Notes: generated by a model from the letters alone, not told the origin. Positions 18,532 to 28,115 are shown, numbered from the stretch's first letter. The stretch is 64,000 nt of DNA from Sulfidibacter corallicola (GCF_017498545.1 NZ_CP071793.1:8736256-8800255); one strand, 5' to 3'. Program-made: numbers and translations.

Positions 18532-18759
18532 TTATTTGGAAGGCTCGTATTTGGCGAATTCGTCGCGGGAGAGTTTGCCGTCTTCGTCGGCGTCGAGGTT
18601 GATGAACTGATCGTTGAGGCCTTTGTCCTTGGCGGCTTCACTCTGGGAGATGTAGCCGTCTTTGTCGGCGTCGAGACTGTCGAAAGAAGCGTTTTCGGCA
18701 ATGGCGGTGAAGCCGGCGATCAGGGTCAAGGCAGTCATAAGTTTCAGCATGTTCTTCAT
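18532..18759 (-). CDS. Exported EF-hand calcium-binding protein
   Basis: 75 residues. A signal peptide (about 1-22) is followed by two canonical EF-hand loops, DADKDGYISQSE and DADEDGKLSRDE, each with Asp at positions 1, 3 and 5 and Glu at 12. This is a calmodulin-like EF-hand pair that would bind two calcium ions outside the cytoplasm. AGGA lies just upstream of the ATG. No partner is evident; the gene stands alone between the glrR-like gene and a long gene-free stretch. Confidence 0.85.
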   Translation of the reverse strand: MKNMLKLMTALTLIAGFTAIAENASFDSLDADKDGYISQSEAAKDKGLNDQFINLDADEDGKLSRDEFAKYEPSK

Positions 18760-20330
18760 GTAATCCTCCAGATAGTTCTCGAAATACTCTTTAAGTGATG
18801 AATGTGGGGAGCATCCGAGAATCGGTGATGCTCGTCGTGCCTCTTAAAGAACAAGCGTCGTGCCAAAACTGTAAATTATTTGATATAAACAGTTTGTGAT
18901 GATTTCCTGAATAACCGTTCGAGAAGACGGGCAAATGGGGGGCCGGAACGTCGTCGTGCCCCGACAGAAAATCGACTGAGAATACATAACTGTATTAAAC
19001 CAAGTGCTTTGAGTTGTCGTCATTTGGCGACGGGTCAATCTTCGGATGAGCGAAACAGTGGCCAACACTTCCCGAGGATCACTTTCATTTATCTGAAAAT
19101 AAATAAGATAGGGCTTGTGTTTCTTTGGCCGCGAATCACCCGACGCCACTCAGAATTTCCTGAACACAACCCGATTTGGGGATCGGAACCAAAGTGAAGA
19201 TCTGATATTCGTGCCATCCGCGTGATTCGTGGACAAATCCCTTCAAACGAGCGGCGCGTCCTGGTTGGGGCTTTTCGTGGATCGCGTGCCTTTCGCGGAC
19301 TGAGACAACGGTCGCGTTTTCCCTGTTTTCGGTGGACAAACAGGTAGGATCGGCGTAGTGTTCTGGCTGGATTTCGGGATAGTGCATCCAGTGTCACCGA
19401 ATCAGGCGATACACGTGCATCTCGAACATTCTGGTGGTGTGGGTAATGTCACGTGGAAACGTACCGACACCGAGACGGCCCTGTTCCAGGTGGAAGAGAC
19501 ATCGTCATGAAAAACGATCGCAATTCCCAAAACTCCAGAAATCTCCGTGGCATTTGCGCTGAAGTAAAAAGCCACTTGATTTTAAAAGGCTTACCCAGGG
19601 CCCAAAAAGAAAAAGGGACCCTTTCACTTTGTTTCACAGACACATATCCCATTGAAATCCGGAGGTGGTGTTTCGTGGATGTTCCTGGTATCCAGATTTC
19701 TACATGCGAAGTGGAACTCGGCGGAAGGGTCCCCAACTTGCCCTGATTTAAGAAAGGACCCGTGGGAGGAGTGGTTGGAGAAATCCCACGAGTATGCCCT
19801 ACAAGCTCTTGCCCGGTGTGAAGCGGCTGTCAGGGAGACTGGCCCGACTCGTTTCACACGAGAAAGAGGGAGTTGTATCACAGGAAAGCCGTGTTCCGAA
19901 ATTGTGACCCTGACAAGATCGGTCGAACTGGTACGAAACAAACGGCTCCTGAAAAAGCCTGTCCTTACGATAAAGCCTGTTTTAATGAAAAAAAAGGCGA
20001 AATTTCTCGGGTTTGCCGTGAAATTGCCACCCGAGAACGGACACCGGTTCAAATCCGCCTGCGAGGCCCCTGGAAAAACTTCGGATCGCGGCCATCCGAG
20101 ACTTGACAGTTATGTTAAGATGACATTGGAAAGCAATGTGTTTGTAGGCGATCCGTTGGGTAACCTGTTTAAATCCAGTCGAAATTTTGATCCGAGAATG
20201 AACCACCTCCTGTGGAGCCGCTGATTTTTTTCGGTGTCGGCATGTTTTGCCGCATATTTTCAGGAGATTTGGTCCGGTCGAGCCCATGCCATCGATGCAG
20301 GTTTCCCGTGGGAATTGGAGCGAGTCGGGT
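18760..20330. other. 1.57-kb gene-poor stretch of lower GC
   Basis: I see no convincing gene on either strand. Base composition is visibly more AT-rich than the flanks, and the open frames lack start signals and normal codon use. It contains one imperfect inverted repeat (19129-19232). The longest frame, 19652-20224 on the plus strand, would encode a protein with no recognisable domain and is probably chance. The stretch may be decayed or acquired DNA together with the genes that follow. Confidence 0.5.
19129..19232. repeat. Imperfect inverted repeat, MITE- or REP-like
   Basis: CCGCGAATCACCCG at 19129 and the complement of CGCGTGATTCGTGG at 19219-19232 agree at 12 of 14 positions and flank about 75 bases. 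Similar motifs, CACGAATCAC with its complement, recur in many bacterial genomes as small dispersed palindromes. No gene lies inside. Confidence 0.4.
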
Positions 20331-21260
20331 ATGAAAACGTGGTTTGCAGGTGGCATCTGTTGTTTGTTGCTCTTTCTCCCCATAACTGCTTTTGGGCAAA
20401 AATCCGTTGCTGAAGAAAAGAAAGCATATAGCGAGGGGATGAAAAAGCTCCTGGAGGACGGCCCAGACTCGGCTGAAAAATTTTTCGAAGAGAAATCCCT
20501 AGAGTCTGGTGATCCTAGGCAACTTTATGGTTTGGCGTGGGCCGCATTCTATCAACGAGATTTCAAGAAAACAGGGCACATCCTTGAAATGCTCTTGAAC
20601 AGCGACATCAATTTACACTTTCAGGCTAGCTGTCTCTTGTTGCAAGGTCATCTCCATATGGAGCTCGAACGTTTCGAAGCCTCAAAACAAGCTTTCCTTG
20701 AGTCGATCGATCTCTATGGCGATTATCAGGCATACGGCAATATGGTTCGAGGTTACCTAGGCCTTGCTGAGGCATTGTTTCGTCAACAACAGTTTCAGAA
20801 AGCTGATTTCTATCTAAATCGAGCTTTCACGGTATTTACCCAAAAGGAAATTAACGAGGCTTTGCTGGGGCATTTCTACCACCTTAAGGCTCAAATAGCC
20901 TTCGAGAAGGGGAATTACCATGGCGCAGTCAGATACGTTAAAAAGGGGATTGAACAGCACAAAATTGATGGTCACATACGTTTGCTAGCCGGGAACATGG
21001 CTGATCTCGGCGCTTTCTATTTCTTTACCGGCAATCTTACTGAAGCTCGCCTGGCTACCGAGGAAGCACGTGCCATAGTCGAAGCTAATGATGATGCCGA
21101 AGTACGTCCTTGGATTGAGCTAAATGATTTGCTGATTAAACGCTGCACGGGTTTGCCCTACGATGAGCATCTTGAACGAATTACCGCGTTCCAGAAAGTG
21201 AAGTACAGCTTCCGACTGAAGCGGATGGTTCAGTTCGCTTTGGCTTGGGAGTGTCCATAA
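20331..21260 (+). CDS. Exported TPR-repeat protein of unknown function
   Basis: 309 residues. Signal peptide (about 1-20, ending AFGQ) followed by helix pairs with the spacing of tetratricopeptide repeats across residues 30-280, such as the QASCLLLQGHLHMELERFEA helix pair and NMADLGAFYFFTGNLTEARL. No catalytic motif is seen. Codons use more A and T than neighbours, and the gene lies in a lower-GC island. The ATG at 20331 starts the signal peptide; the ribosome-binding site is weak (GGAG about 14 bases upstream). A small gene follows after 22 bases and is probably co-transcribed. Confidence 0.7.
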   Translation: MKTWFAGGICCLLLFLPITAFGQKSVAEEKKAYSEGMKKLLEDGPDSAEKFFEEKSLESGDPRQLYGLAWAAFYQRDFKKTGHILEMLLNSDINLHFQASCLLLQGHLHMELERFEASKQAFLESIDLYGDYQAYGNMVRGYLGLAEALFRQQQFQKADFYLNRAFTVFTQKEINEALLGHFYHLKAQIAFEKGNYHGAVRYVKKGIEQHKIDGHIRLLAGNMADLGAFYFFTGNLTEARLATEEARAIVEANDDAEVRPWIELNDLLIKRCTGLPYDEHLERITAFQKVKYSFRLKRMVQFALAWECP

Positions 21261-21282
21261 AACCCTTGGGAGGAAGTTTAAA

Positions 21283-21519
21283 ATGCAAATCTCCGGCGTT
21301 AGTTCGCTCTACGCGAACGTTCAGTCTCAGTCTATCTCCGTACAGGCTCTCGAAACCTCAAGGCAACCTGTTGAAAGCCAGGTGAATACAACAGGTTCTC
21401 CTTTTGGGGCGATTCAGGACACCGTTGAAATAAGTGCTGCTGCCAGGCAATCATCGCAACTCGAATCCGATGGAGGGCCAATTCCTCCTCCTGATCCCGT
21501 GAATGACGATAAACCCTAA
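21283..21519 (+). CDS. 78-residue small protein with DTVEIS motif
   Basis: A short, polar, Ser/Gln-rich protein without transmembrane helix or signal peptide. It has GGGAGG about ten bases upstream of the ATG, a strong ribosome-binding site. The motif QDTVEISAAAR followed by a Pro/Asp-rich tail recalls small bacterial proteins and FlgM-like N-termini with D-x-V-x-[IL]-S, but I cannot assign a family. It sits 22 bases after the exported TPR protein and shares its lower GC, so the two may work together. Confidence 0.6.
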   Translation: MQISGVSSLYANVQSQSISVQALETSRQPVESQVNTTGSPFGAIQDTVEISAAARQSSQLESDGGPIPPPDPVNDDKP

Positions 21520-22707
21520 TCATGGATCCGCCGGCGGTAGGATTCCCGAATAATTGCGCAGCGCGGGTGGATGATCTTGATCGCTAGGTTGCTGGTCGAG
21601 GTCGGTATCTGCTTCATTGCGCGGTTGCTCCTCACTGACGTGGGTCACCTTGACATGCGTGGCCACCGGCGTGGGGGTCCGATTCGGTTCGTCCTGGAAG
21701 AGCGCCAGCAATCCCAGCGCGGCCAATCCTGCCGCCAGCCATAACCACAACGCACCCGGTCGAAACGAAGGACCCTGCCGGGCCGACGCGATCGTCGGTT
21801 CCGGCGGGGGTTGAAAAGCACCAACTGGTTCGCGGTCCTGCGGTTCGACCACCTCAACCCACTCGCCGTCGCCCGGTGCGATGACCTCGAATCGAGGTGA
21901 CGGCGAGTCAACGGGTGGGGTCTGCCTTGCCGCCGCGGCCGCACGTTGATCGGCCAGGTGGCGTGCCTCGACCTCGGCCACGATCAACGGATAGGCGGGC
22001 GAGAGCCGTGCCAGGCGACTGGCGTTGTCGGCGTAGGCGTACCAGAACATGGAAATCGGGCCGCCTTGCATAAGCCGGCGGGCTTTCGGCGCCAGTGCGT
22101 CCAGCTCCGGGTCGTGACGCAGGCCGGCGAGGTAGCGAAACAGGCTGATGCGGCTGAAGGAACTCAGGCAGCGGACCCATTCGAGTCCGGTCCAGCACGG
22201 TTCCTGTTTCTTGTCGGTCCACCCGTTCTGCCTGGCCAGGCGCAGGAACCGTTTGCGCTGAAAGTCGCGCTGCCGCTTGCGCGTGTGTTGCGGGCCGCGC
22301 CACAGGTCCAGCATTTCCGATAGGGAATAGGTTTCAAAGGGCTGGAGCCGAAAAAACAGGACGGCCGAGTGCAGGGCGCGCTCGAGGGCCAATTTGTCGA
22401 TCTCGTGAAACCAAAGGGCGCGTGGGTAACTGACCGAACGGTGCATACCGCGGCCCGACACCGTGAAGGCTTCGAAACGGCGTACCCAAGTCAATCCGAA
22501 TTGTCGACGCAAGCGTTGGCGAAACGCCGCATCGCTCTCATTTTCCCATTTCGCGCAATTTGCGAACTCGTGGGCGCGGGCGAAGGCCCCGATCGTGTCG
22601 GCCAGTTGATCGCGCTCCGTGGGAAAGCCGAGTTCACTGATCTGCGTCGGCGTGCGCAGAACATCTTGTTCCATGGCGATAATGAGGAAAGCCGCACGTA
22701 GGTCCAA
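21520..22707 (-). CDS. Unrecognised single-pass protein with C-terminal membrane helix
   Basis: 395 residues. A helical, Arg/Trp-rich region (1-240), a Pro-rich linker, one transmembrane helix near residues 319-338 (GALWLWLAAGLAALGLLALF) and a polar acidic tail of about 55 residues. I recognise no domain. It ends directly against the small gene on the other strand. The start is taken as TTG 22707, with GGAAGGA just upstream; ATG 22674 is the alternative. The soluble domain is probably cytoplasmic and the tail outside. Confidence 0.65.
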   Translation of the reverse strand: MDLRAAFLIIAMEQDVLRTPTQISELGFPTERDQLADTIGAFARAHEFANCAKWENESDAAFRQRLRRQFGLTWVRRFEAFTVSGRGMHRSVSYPRALWFHEIDKLALERALHSAVLFFRLQPFETYSLSEMLDLWRGPQHTRKRQRDFQRKRFLRLARQNGWTDKKQEPCWTGLEWVRCLSSFSRISLFRYLAGLRHDPELDALAPKARRLMQGGPISMFWYAYADNASRLARLSPAYPLIVAEVEARHLADQRAAAAARQTPPVDSPSPRFEVIAPGDGEWVEVVEPQDREPVGAFQPPPEPTIASARQGPSFRPGALWLWLAAGLAALGLLALFQDEPNRTPTPVATHVKVTHVSEEQPRNEADTDLDQQPSDQDHPPALRNYSGILPPADP

Positions 22708-23088
22708 ATGTTCCTTCCTGCCCGAAAAAAAAGCCCCAAATTACGATCTCATTCATCAAAATGCCAGAAAAATCATAGTCTCGCAACCCTTTCCTTTTTT
22801 GGAAAGTGGCTGAACTTGGAAATGAAGCACCGTTCTGTTAAAAAAATGACGAATAGTCGTTCAAGTTTGCATGGATGATGTGGGTTCGACTGCCGGTTTT
22901 GCAACAAAACCGGGACATTTTGGGTGGTGACGGTTTCCTGCGAGCGCCGTGGCTTGGCGTGATGTTTTCTGGCATCGATGAATTCGCTTTAGTATACCAG
23001 GCTTGCGGTTTTTTCCGTGTACCGGAAATCACGGGTTTATCCACGAGTTGGGATTTTCGGTTGCCCGCCTGGCCCGATACCGGCCGTT
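22708..23088. other. Intergenic region upstream of the single-pass protein
   Basis: AT-rich around 22740-22880 and without a credible gene. It should hold the promoter of the leftward gene at 22707. No clear terminator of the c-di-GMP gene was found. Confidence 0.4.
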
Positions 23089-25254
23089 TCAGTTCTCCTG
23101 CTGCTCGCCGTGCTCGATATTCTCGAAATACTTGGGGGTCAGCATCGGCGCGATGTCTTCGGGTGCGGCCGGTCGGGCGAGCAGATAACCTTGAATGATG
23201 TCGCACCCCATGTCCTTGAGCAGGCGCAGGTGGGCCGTTTTCTCCACCCCTTCGGCGATGACCTTCAGGCCCAGCCGCTGGCTCATGGCCACAATGGCCG
23301 AGGTGATCGCCAGCGCGCCTTCGCTTTCCAGGATGCGGAACACGAACGAGCTGTCGATTTTCAAAATGTCGATGGGGAACTTGGTCAGATAGGCCAACGA
23401 CGAGTAGCCGGTACCGAAGTCGTCGATGGCGATCTTCACGCCCATGTTGCGCAGGCGTTTCAGGATCTCGATGCTTTCGTCCACATTGACCATCATCAGG
23501 CTTTCGGTGATCTCCACTTCCAGGTACTGGGGATCCAGGCCGGTGTCCTTGAGTGCCTGGGCGATGATCTCCACGATCGGCTGGTGCAGGAACTGTCGGC
23601 CCGACAGGTTGACGGCCATCGTGATCGGCGGGTAGCCGGCCTGCTGCCAGGTTTTGTTGATCTCGCAGGCCTTTTGAATCGCCCAGGCCCCAATCGGCAG
23701 GATCAGGCCGTTTTCCTCGGCCAGCGGGATGAAGTGACCGGGCGAGATCATGCCCTTTTCCTGGTGGTTCCAACGGATCAGGGCCTCGGCGCCGATGATG
23801 CGATGGGTGGCCAGTTCCATCTGGGGTTGAAAGTAGAGAAGCAACTCCTCTTTCTCGAGCGCCTTGCGCAAATGGGATTCCAGGGCCAGACGTTCCTCGG
23901 CGCTTTTGTCCAGGGCCGGGCTGTAAAACTGGTAGTTGTTTTTCCCCAGCTCCTTGGCGTGGTACATCGCCCGTTCCACGTTCTTCATCAGCAGGTCGGG
24001 ATCGTTGCCGTGGTGTGGATGCACGCAGATGCCGATGCTGGCGGTCACGTACAGTTCGCGTCTGGCCAGCAGGTAGGGCTGTTCCAGAATGCCGAGGATC
24101 CGCTTGGCCACGTCCTCCACCTGCTCGCGTTGGACCAGGTTGTTGATGAAGAACAGAAACCGCCCGCCGCCGGCATGACCCAACAGCATCGGGGTGGCCA
24201 TCGGATCGTTGGGTGTGAACAGATTGCCGCTCAGGCTCTTGAGGCGTTTGGCCACCTCGAGGATGAGCTGGTCGCCGAACGCGTGACCGAAGGTCTCGTT
24301 GATTTTCTTGAACGAATCCAGATCGATGAAATAGATGCCCATGTAGCATTGCTGAATGCGCGAGGTGAAGCTCTGCCGCAGCGATTCCTTGAAAAACACC
24401 AGGTTGGGCAGGCCGGTGAGCGAATCGAAATAGGCCAGACGGCGGATTTCCTGCTCGTTCTTCTTGCGGTCGGTGATGTCCTGAATGATGCCGCGGATTC
24501 GGGTGGGAATGCCTTTCGAATCGGCGGTGACGACCACTTCCTGGTGCACGTACCGTTCGCTGCCGTCCGTGCGGATGATGCGGTGATCGCGCGAAAAAGG
24601 GGTGGCGTTCTGAAACACCCCCTGCATCAGGTTTTCCAGGCCGGGTCGATCCTCGGGGTGGACCGTGCTGAGCAACTGGTCGAAGGTACGCGGCACGTTC
24701 GGTGCGAATCCCAGAATGTGGTGCAGTTCTTCGGTCCAGAAGATCGCCTTTTCGCTGATTTTCCAGTCCCAACTGCCGATATGGGCGATTTTCTGGGCCA
24801 TCTCCAGGCCCTGTTCCTGTTCACGCAGGGCGCGGAAGGCGCGGCTGGCCCGCAGGGCGTAGATACAGCGTTGGGCCAGGATCACCCAGGAGATCGGTTT
24901 CGTCAGGAAATCCGTCGCACCGGCTTTGAAGGCTTTCGAAATGGAATCGTAGTCGTTCATGCCGGTGATGATGATGATCGGTACGTCGCGGCTGAAGGGG
25001 TCCTGACGCAGTGCCTTGCAGGTCTGGTACCCGTCCATCAGCGGCATGTTCACGTCCATGATCACCAGGTCGGGTTTCAACAGGTTGAATTTATACAGCG
25101 ATTCCTGCCCATTGAGCGCAATATCCACTTTGAATCCGTGGCGCTCGAGGGCAGTCCTGCAGAGTTGGCGGGTGAAGTTGTCGTCGTCGACAACCAGCAC
25201 TTTGCCCAAGGTTTTCTCGGTTTCGGAAGGCAGCATAAACGAACCTGGAACCAT
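23089..25254 (-). CDS. Response regulator with PAS, degenerate GGDEF and EAL domains
   Basis: 721 residues. Receiver (about 15-135) with Asp67 in VIMDVNMP; PAS/PAC (about 150-265); GGDEF-type domain (270-450) whose signature is GGGRF at 362-366, so the acidic catalytic residues are lost; EAL domain (about 455-715) with EALIRWNH (490), EITES, and IDDFGTGYSS (610-619) intact. It is likely a phosphorylation-controlled c-di-GMP phosphodiesterase in which the GGDEF domain is regulatory. An insertion of about 20 residues precedes the degenerate motif. ATG 25254 lacks a clear ribosome-binding site; ATG 25236 is an alternative start. Confidence 0.93.
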   Translation of the reverse strand: MVPGSFMLPSETEKTLGKVLVVDDDNFTRQLCRTALERHGFKVDIALNGQESLYKFNLLKPDLVIMDVNMPLMDGYQTCKALRQDPFSRDVPIIIITGMNDYDSISKAFKAGATDFLTKPISWVILAQRCIYALRASRAFRALREQEQGLEMAQKIAHIGSWDWKISEKAIFWTEELHHILGFAPNVPRTFDQLLSTVHPEDRPGLENLMQGVFQNATPFSRDHRIIRTDGSERYVHQEVVVTADSKGIPTRIRGIIQDITDRKKNEQEIRRLAYFDSLTGLPNLVFFKESLRQSFTSRIQQCYMGIYFIDLDSFKKINETFGHAFGDQLILEVAKRLKSLSGNLFTPNDPMATPMLLGHAGGGRFLFFINNLVQREQVEDVAKRILGILEQPYLLARRELYVTASIGICVHPHHGNDPDLLMKNVERAMYHAKELGKNNYQFYSPALDKSAEERLALESHLRKALEKEELLLYFQPQMELATHRIIGAEALIRWNHQEKGMISPGHFIPLAEENGLILPIGAWAIQKACEINKTWQQAGYPPITMAVNLSGRQFLHQPIVEIIAQALKDTGLDPQYLEVEITESLMMVNVDESIEILKRLRNMGVKIAIDDFGTGYSSLAYLTKFPIDILKIDSSFVFRILESEGALAITSAIVAMSQRLGLKVIAEGVEKTAHLRLLKDMGCDIIQGYLLARPAAPEDIAPMLTPKYFENIEHGEQQEN

Positions 25255-25555
25255 GGGATGGGTAGGCAGATTAAGGGATTCGGTTTTAGTATCCTGGCTT
25301 GGTTGAGATTTTTAGTATTGATTGTTTCAGGTCTGCATTCAAGTCAAATCTTTTGTCGGGTTTGCGCCAGGATTACTGGAAAAACCGCGGGTGCCGCACC
25401 CCGAACCAGCCGGCGGGGAAGGGAATCGACGCGTAGCCTCAACGCCGCGGGTGACCCCGCTCGGCGGCGAATCGTTCGGTAACCCGCCTTCCCGGCTCGG
25501 ATGTTCGACGCGCCAACGGCGCAAAACCCGGTTTCGTCAACTGAACCTGATCGAG
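25255..25555. other. Intergenic region between DUF2490 and c-di-GMP genes
   Basis: No credible gene; it should contain the promoter of the leftward c-di-GMP gene and the 3' flank of the DUF2490 gene. Confidence 0.4.
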
Positions 25556-26233
25556 TCAGAACGACAGGCTGGCGCCCAGGATGTGGTGATCGCGCGAATT
25601 GGCGCGGACGTGCTGGTACATGTAAAAGAGACTGAGAGTCTGACCTTTGCGAAGCGGCATCGAAATCCCGAAGGGAACGAACCGGTTCTGGTCGAATTCG
25701 CCGTGGGTCGTATCGAAGAAGTACTCGTTGCTGAAGAAAACCTTGTTGATGCGCCCGAACGAAACGGGACGACTGAACTGGGCCCGGTTGCGGATGCGGT
25801 CGTTGTTGGGGCGCCCGTGCCGGTCCAAAATCTCCAGCCGGGCACGGTGCTGGTAACGCCATCGATGCGCCAGTTTGAAATCCAGGCCCACTTGGCCCTC
25901 GTAGCGGTAGATTCGCGCGAAGCCGTCGCCGCTGCGGACCTGCAATACTTTGACCGCGGTGGCGAATGTCAACCAAGGGTTGCGCTTGTAGCTGAGGGTC
26001 GGCCCGAAAATGTAGGCGGACCAGCGGCCGTCCTCCGTACTGTAGCGAGGTTCGGCGTAGATACTCAGATTGAGATTCCGATAGGACCCCATTTTTTTGG
26101 TGACGAAGGGCCAGAACTGGTAATCGTCGGCCGCACGGGTCGGCAGGCCGGAACAGAGCGAGAAGGTGGCGAGAAGCGTGATCGTGATTCGCGTAATTCG
26201 AACGATGGCCATGTTTCGTTTGAAAAAATCCAT
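25556..26233 (-). CDS. DUF2490-like outer-membrane beta-barrel protein
   Basis: 225 residues. Signal peptide with a hydrophobic core near residues 13-28, then alternating beta strands rich in Tyr, Phe, Arg and Trp (for example YRYEGQVGLDFKLAHRWRYQ) and a C-terminus HHILGASLSF ending in Phe, the usual outer-membrane insertion signal. This is the form of DUF2490 proteins, which have unknown function. Start ATG 26233 is chosen for the signal peptide, with AGGAG about 13 bases upstream; ATG 26212 is possible. No operon partner is evident. Confidence 0.75.
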   Translation of the reverse strand: MDFFKRNMAIVRITRITITLLATFSLCSGLPTRAADDYQFWPFVTKKMGSYRNLNLSIYAEPRYSTEDGRWSAYIFGPTLSYKRNPWLTFATAVKVLQVRSGDGFARIYRYEGQVGLDFKLAHRWRYQHRARLEILDRHGRPNNDRIRNRAQFSRPVSFGRINKVFFSNEYFFDTTHGEFDQNRFVPFGISMPLRKGQTLSLFYMYQHVRANSRDHHILGASLSF

Positions 26234-26356
26234 GTCGCAGATGATCGCTCCTGATCGATACCTCGCTTGTGAGGAACCGCGGAATTCGGCGGGCACTGCC
26301 CGTCGCACCCACGCCAGAACCGGTGGTTCGAAGTGCGTCGATGCGCCGAAAAGCAG

Positions 26357-26395
26357 AAAACCGGAAGGCGGCAATGCGTGAAAGCCGCCCTCCGG
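26357..26395 (-). terminator. Rho-independent terminator of the AHSA1 gene
   Basis: CCGGAAGGCGGC (26361-26372) pairs with GCCGCCCTCCGG (26384-26395) with one mismatch; on the minus strand it is followed by TTTT. Confidence 0.75.
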
Positions 26396-26500
26396 TATCC
26401 CAAAAAGCTATTGTGACATGGATGGTTCACGGTGGACAGTGTGGATTTTGCCGGGAACGAGGATCGGACGCGCGGTGTCGCAGGCGAAATCCCAGCGAAT

Positions 26501-27307
26501 TTAGAGCAATTCCGCCAGCCGCTGTTGCCATACATCGGCAAACTGGTTGACTTCGTTGGCGTTGCCACCCCAGCGGGCGAGACTCAGGACGACGATGTCG
26601 GCTTCCATCTCGAAACGCAGCAAACCACCGTAGGGTCCGTTCAGCGTGCCCGCCCAGGAACGCGGCGGATTGACCAAAAACACCTTGCCGGCATAGACCT
26701 CTTGCGGTCCGACTTCCAGGCGAAAGCTGTCGCCTTCGCTGAGCGCATGCACGCCGCCATTCTTGGCCAGGCCCTTGGGTCCGAAAACCCGCGAAAACGC
26801 GTCTCGGGGAGCCAGGTCGGTGTGGTGGGTGACCAGCCGCAGGTGGCGCGGCGTGTCCGGGTGATGGTCCAGGTAGTGGCGCAACACGCGCAATTCGTAG
26901 GGCCAACCCCGCGAGATCCCCGAGAATTCCTGATCCCAGTCCTCGTCGCGGCCGAATCCCGAATGCACCAATCGCAAGGTGGTACCGCCGTTGCGGCCTT
27001 CCAGGTAGTAGTCCATGGCGAGCACCACCTTTTGGCCCTGATGGTCCTTTTCTTCGATCAGGCCCAGGTGCTGATTGGGTTTCCAAGTCGCCACACGGGT
27101 CCGGAACCCCCAACCCTCGACGTCCCAGGTCATTTCGAACTGGCCGCCCTCGGTCGGTTCCACCTCGGCGTTGTTGGAGAACCAGCGCGAGATTTCGGTG
27201 GGGTCGGTCAAGGCCTGCCACACCCGTTCGGGGCTCTGTTTGAAGTCGATATCGATGGAGAAGGTTCTGGGATCGGGGAGTGAGACAGGTTCCTTTTTGT
27301 CGGTCAT
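26501..27307 (-). CDS. AHSA1/SRPBCC-domain protein
   Basis: 268 residues. The N-terminal half is a START-like SRPBCC/AHSA1 fold (IDIDFKQSPERVWQALTDP ... ISRWFS ... GGQFEM), a lipid- or ligand-binding scaffold; the C-terminal half contains a second region of similar type. AHSA1 proteins are commonly paired with ArsR-type regulators, as here: a winged-helix gene lies 200 bases upstream in the same direction. ATG 27307 has AGGAGG upstream. Natural ligand unknown. Confidence 0.85.
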   Translation of the reverse strand: MTDKKEPVSLPDPRTFSIDIDFKQSPERVWQALTDPTEISRWFSNNAEVEPTEGGQFEMTWDVEGWGFRTRVATWKPNQHLGLIEEKDHQGQKVVLAMDYYLEGRNGGTTLRLVHSGFGRDEDWDQEFSGISRGWPYELRVLRHYLDHHPDTPRHLRLVTHHTDLAPRDAFSRVFGPKGLAKNGGVHALSEGDSFRLEVGPQEVYAGKVFLVNPPRSWAGTLNGPYGGLLRFEMEADIVVLSLARWGGNANEVNQFADVWQQRLAELL

Positions 27308-27505
27308 CGAAGTCCTCCTAATCAGTGTCATGGTGATGTGAAACGAAGCGGTTGCGCCGGACTGCGGTACACGGAAGTGCGGGCGAACCCGTGGGCACGA
27401 GGATCCCGTTCGTCCGGTATTCGCGACCCCGGTGGGCAACGAAAGGGGACGGAACCTCGCGGGATGCGGAGCTGGGGGATCGGCGATTCCGGGGAAGGCC
27501 GCTGG

Positions 27506-28087
27506 TCAGTCGGGAATCGAGGGGTACAAACCCACCTGGCAGGCGTAGGTGCGCCCGTTGGGCGCCGCCTCGTCGTGATAGCGCGCGATGAGGGTTGCCA
27601 GGGCTTGTTGAAGATCCTCCGCGAAGCCGGCCCGATCGGCCGCCGATGCGAAGCGAATCTGGGTTTCCAGCCCGAGGGTGGCGATCGGCTTGCCCGCCTC
27701 CGCAGCGGCTTCGCGCAGCGCGCCCAGCTCGCGGATGGTACGGCCGGCCATGGCCAACAGATGGGCCGAGGAAAACCGATCGCGAACCTCCTCGGGCGTG
27801 GTGCCGAGATCGGCCAGGATTTCGGGAGAGATGACGTAGGTCCGAGCCGTGGCTTGGAAGACGCGTTCCAGGCAGTTGCGGGCCCGGCGCTCTTCGACGA
27901 GGTTCAGCAGGCCGGCCTGATCGAGGGCGCGCAGGTGGTAGTTGATCTTTTGGCGGGGGAGTTCGAGGCGTTTGGCCAGGAGGGTCGCGGAAGCGGGTAA
28001 CCGAAGCTGGGCAAGCAGCTTGGGTCGATCGCCCTGAAGCAGGGTGGCGGCCTGTCGACGGTCGCGAATGACACGAAGAGCGTCCAT
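27506..28087 (-). CDS. ArsR-type winged-helix regulator
   Basis: 193 residues. The N-terminal part has the winged helix-turn-helix of the ArsR/MarR type: LPASATLLAKRLELPRQKIN followed by YHLRALDQAGLLNLV. The C-terminal half is helical and may bind a ligand. No metal-binding Cys pair (CVC) is present, so this is a non-metal member. A good sigma-70 promoter lies just upstream and the AHSA1 gene downstream, suggesting the regulator controls that gene. ATG 28087 has AAGGA eight bases upstream. Confidence 0.85.
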   Translation of the reverse strand: MDALRVIRDRRQAATLLQGDRPKLLAQLRLPASATLLAKRLELPRQKINYHLRALDQAGLLNLVEERRARNCLERVFQATARTYVISPEILADLGTTPEEVRDRFSSAHLLAMAGRTIRELGALREAAAEAGKPIATLGLETQIRFASAADRAGFAEDLQQALATLIARYHDEAAPNGRTYACQVGLYPSIPD

Positions 28088-28115
28088 GTGGCAATCCTTG
28101 TTTGAATTGAACACG

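Noticed and set aside
19652..20224. 190-codon plus-strand frame
   Set aside because: No start signal, atypical codons and no domain; probably chance in lower-GC DNA.
20331..21519. RRNPP-type receptor with signalling peptide
   Set aside because: The TPR protein has a signal peptide and no DNA-binding domain, and the small protein lacks an export signal, the reverse of that system.
23017..25482. Plus-strand frame opposite the GGDEF-EAL gene
   Set aside because: Antisense shadow; all recognisable domains are on the minus strand.
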